6,432 nucleotides of DNA from Ignavibacteria bacterium (lineage in GTDB: Bacteria > Bacteroidota > Ignavibacteria > UBA10030 > SZUA-254). The position numbers and the translations under genes were made by a program. Location of the stretch: contig VBOC01000159.1 in assembly GCA_005877655.1 (NCBI GenBank), positions 2,636-9,067 on the forward strand, given 5' to 3'. Below the pieces are notes generated by a model. The model worked only from the letters and a program-made list of their open reading frames with translations. It was not told the DNA's origin and made no database searches. Shown here in pieces: positions 5,925 to 6,432 of this stretch; position 1 is the stretch's first letter; every line of letters begins with the position of its first letter.

Positions 5925-6432
5925 TTTGTGAACCACTGCATCATGTCGTTCAAACTGTCCTCGGTAATCTGGTGCCCCATATCGTACTCGCGGTATGTGA
6001 CGACGGCCTGGGCGGGCTCCAGGAGTTCCTTCGCCCGCCGCGCGAAAGAGACAGGAATGATCGGATCGTAAACACCGTGGGCGATGAAGAAGGGTTTGCC
6101 CTTCAGCTCCTTCCACTGGCTCTTGAGGTCGGTTCCCTCGGGGATATAGCCGCTGTTCGCGGCGACCCCGGCCACAGCGTCGGGCATTGTGAGGGCAATC
6201 GCGTACGACATCACCGAGCCCATGCTGAACCCGCCCAGAAGAATTTTCGATTGGTCGATGGGATAGCTCTTCTTGACATCCTCGAGGAAACGCGTCAGTT
6301 TCTGGTAACTCTCGGCGAACATCTTCGCTTCAGGCCGTCCGACCTCCTCAATCTCATACCAGGTAAAGCCGCCGCCGAGGGCAAATGGATGGGGGGCTCT
6401 CACGCTCAAAATCAGCAGCCGGTCATCGAGAT
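5915..6432 (-). CDS. Alpha/beta hydrolase, phospholipase/carboxylesterase type (5' end outside window)
   Basis: The C-terminal part, about 172 residues, of a small serine esterase of the Abhydrolase_2 (carboxylesterase/lysophospholipase) kind. The complete triad is visible: the nucleophile Ser in LGGFSMGS (AGC at 6226-6224), Asp in HGVYDPIIPV and His in YDMGHQI. The segment RAPHPFALGGGFTWYEI is the usual region ahead of the nucleophile in this family. The reading frame stays open to the right edge, with LDDRLLIL ahead of SVRAPH, where the family normally continues upstream. The gene is therefore truncated by the window, and a TTG at 6409 is not its start. No signal peptide can be judged. It probably hydrolyses carboxylic esters in the cytoplasm; the substrate is unknown. 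It precedes the rhomboid gene by 52 bases. Confidence 0.85.
   Translation of the reverse strand, partial: LDDRLLILSVRAPHPFALGGGFTWYEIEEVGRPEAKMFAESYQKLTRFLEDVKKSYPIDQSKILLGGFSMGSVMSYAIALTMPDAVAGVAANSGYIPEGTDLKSQWKELKGKPFFIAHGVYDPIIPVSFARRAKELLEPAQAVVTYREYDMGHQITEDSLNDMMQWFTKRI

Noticed and set aside
5915..6409. Hydrolase starting at the TTG at 6409
   Set aside because: The frame stays open to the window edge with family-like residues (LDDRLLIL) upstream, so the true start lies outside.

Overview
All supported genes in this window lie on the minus strand, so the biological reading order runs from the right end (6432) to the left end (1). The genes are tightly packed, look moderately GC-rich by eye, and encode a Gram-negative type envelope: an OmpA-like peptidoglycan-binding protein, a periplasmic dihaem cytochrome c and a Tat-exported enzyme. 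The one clear promoter carries a -10 region reading TATATTTG. This fits both the sigma-70 consensus and the Bacteroidota-type TAnnTTTG element, so I tentatively suggest an uncultured FCB-group bacterium (Bacteroidota/Chlorobi/Ignavibacteria relatives). That assignment is weak because no phylogenetic marker is present.

Right block (6432 to 3975): a 5'-truncated alpha/beta hydrolase of the phospholipase/carboxylesterase type is followed, after 52 bases holding a stem-loop, by a rhomboid intramembrane serine protease. The rhomboid stop overlaps (ATGA) the start of a glycolate-oxidase-type iron-sulfur subunit (GlcF-like). That gene is broken by a -1 shift into two ORFs: an N-terminal piece with two [4Fe-4S] motifs and a C-terminal piece with two CCG domains. 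Every cluster ligand is retained, and restoring one base gives a protein of about 407 residues, a normal GlcF length. It is either a frameshift (mutation or sequence error) or a real split resembling the separate HdrC and HdrB proteins.

Left block (3941 to 1): a strong promoter drives an OmpA-domain protein with an unusual N-terminal region of three divergent helical repeats plus a coiled coil. It is followed by a Tat-exported class V PLP enzyme and, four bases further on, a TsdA-like dihaem cytochrome c (thiosulfate dehydrogenase family). A strong Shine-Dalgarno sequence at the left edge shows that another gene follows just outside the window. The pairing of an exported PLP enzyme with a periplasmic thiosulfate-dehydrogenase-like cytochrome is the most interesting functional hint; a role in periplasmic sulfur chemistry is inference only.

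I see no RNA genes, insertion sequences, CRISPR arrays or attachment sites. The longest gene-free stretch is 86 bases.
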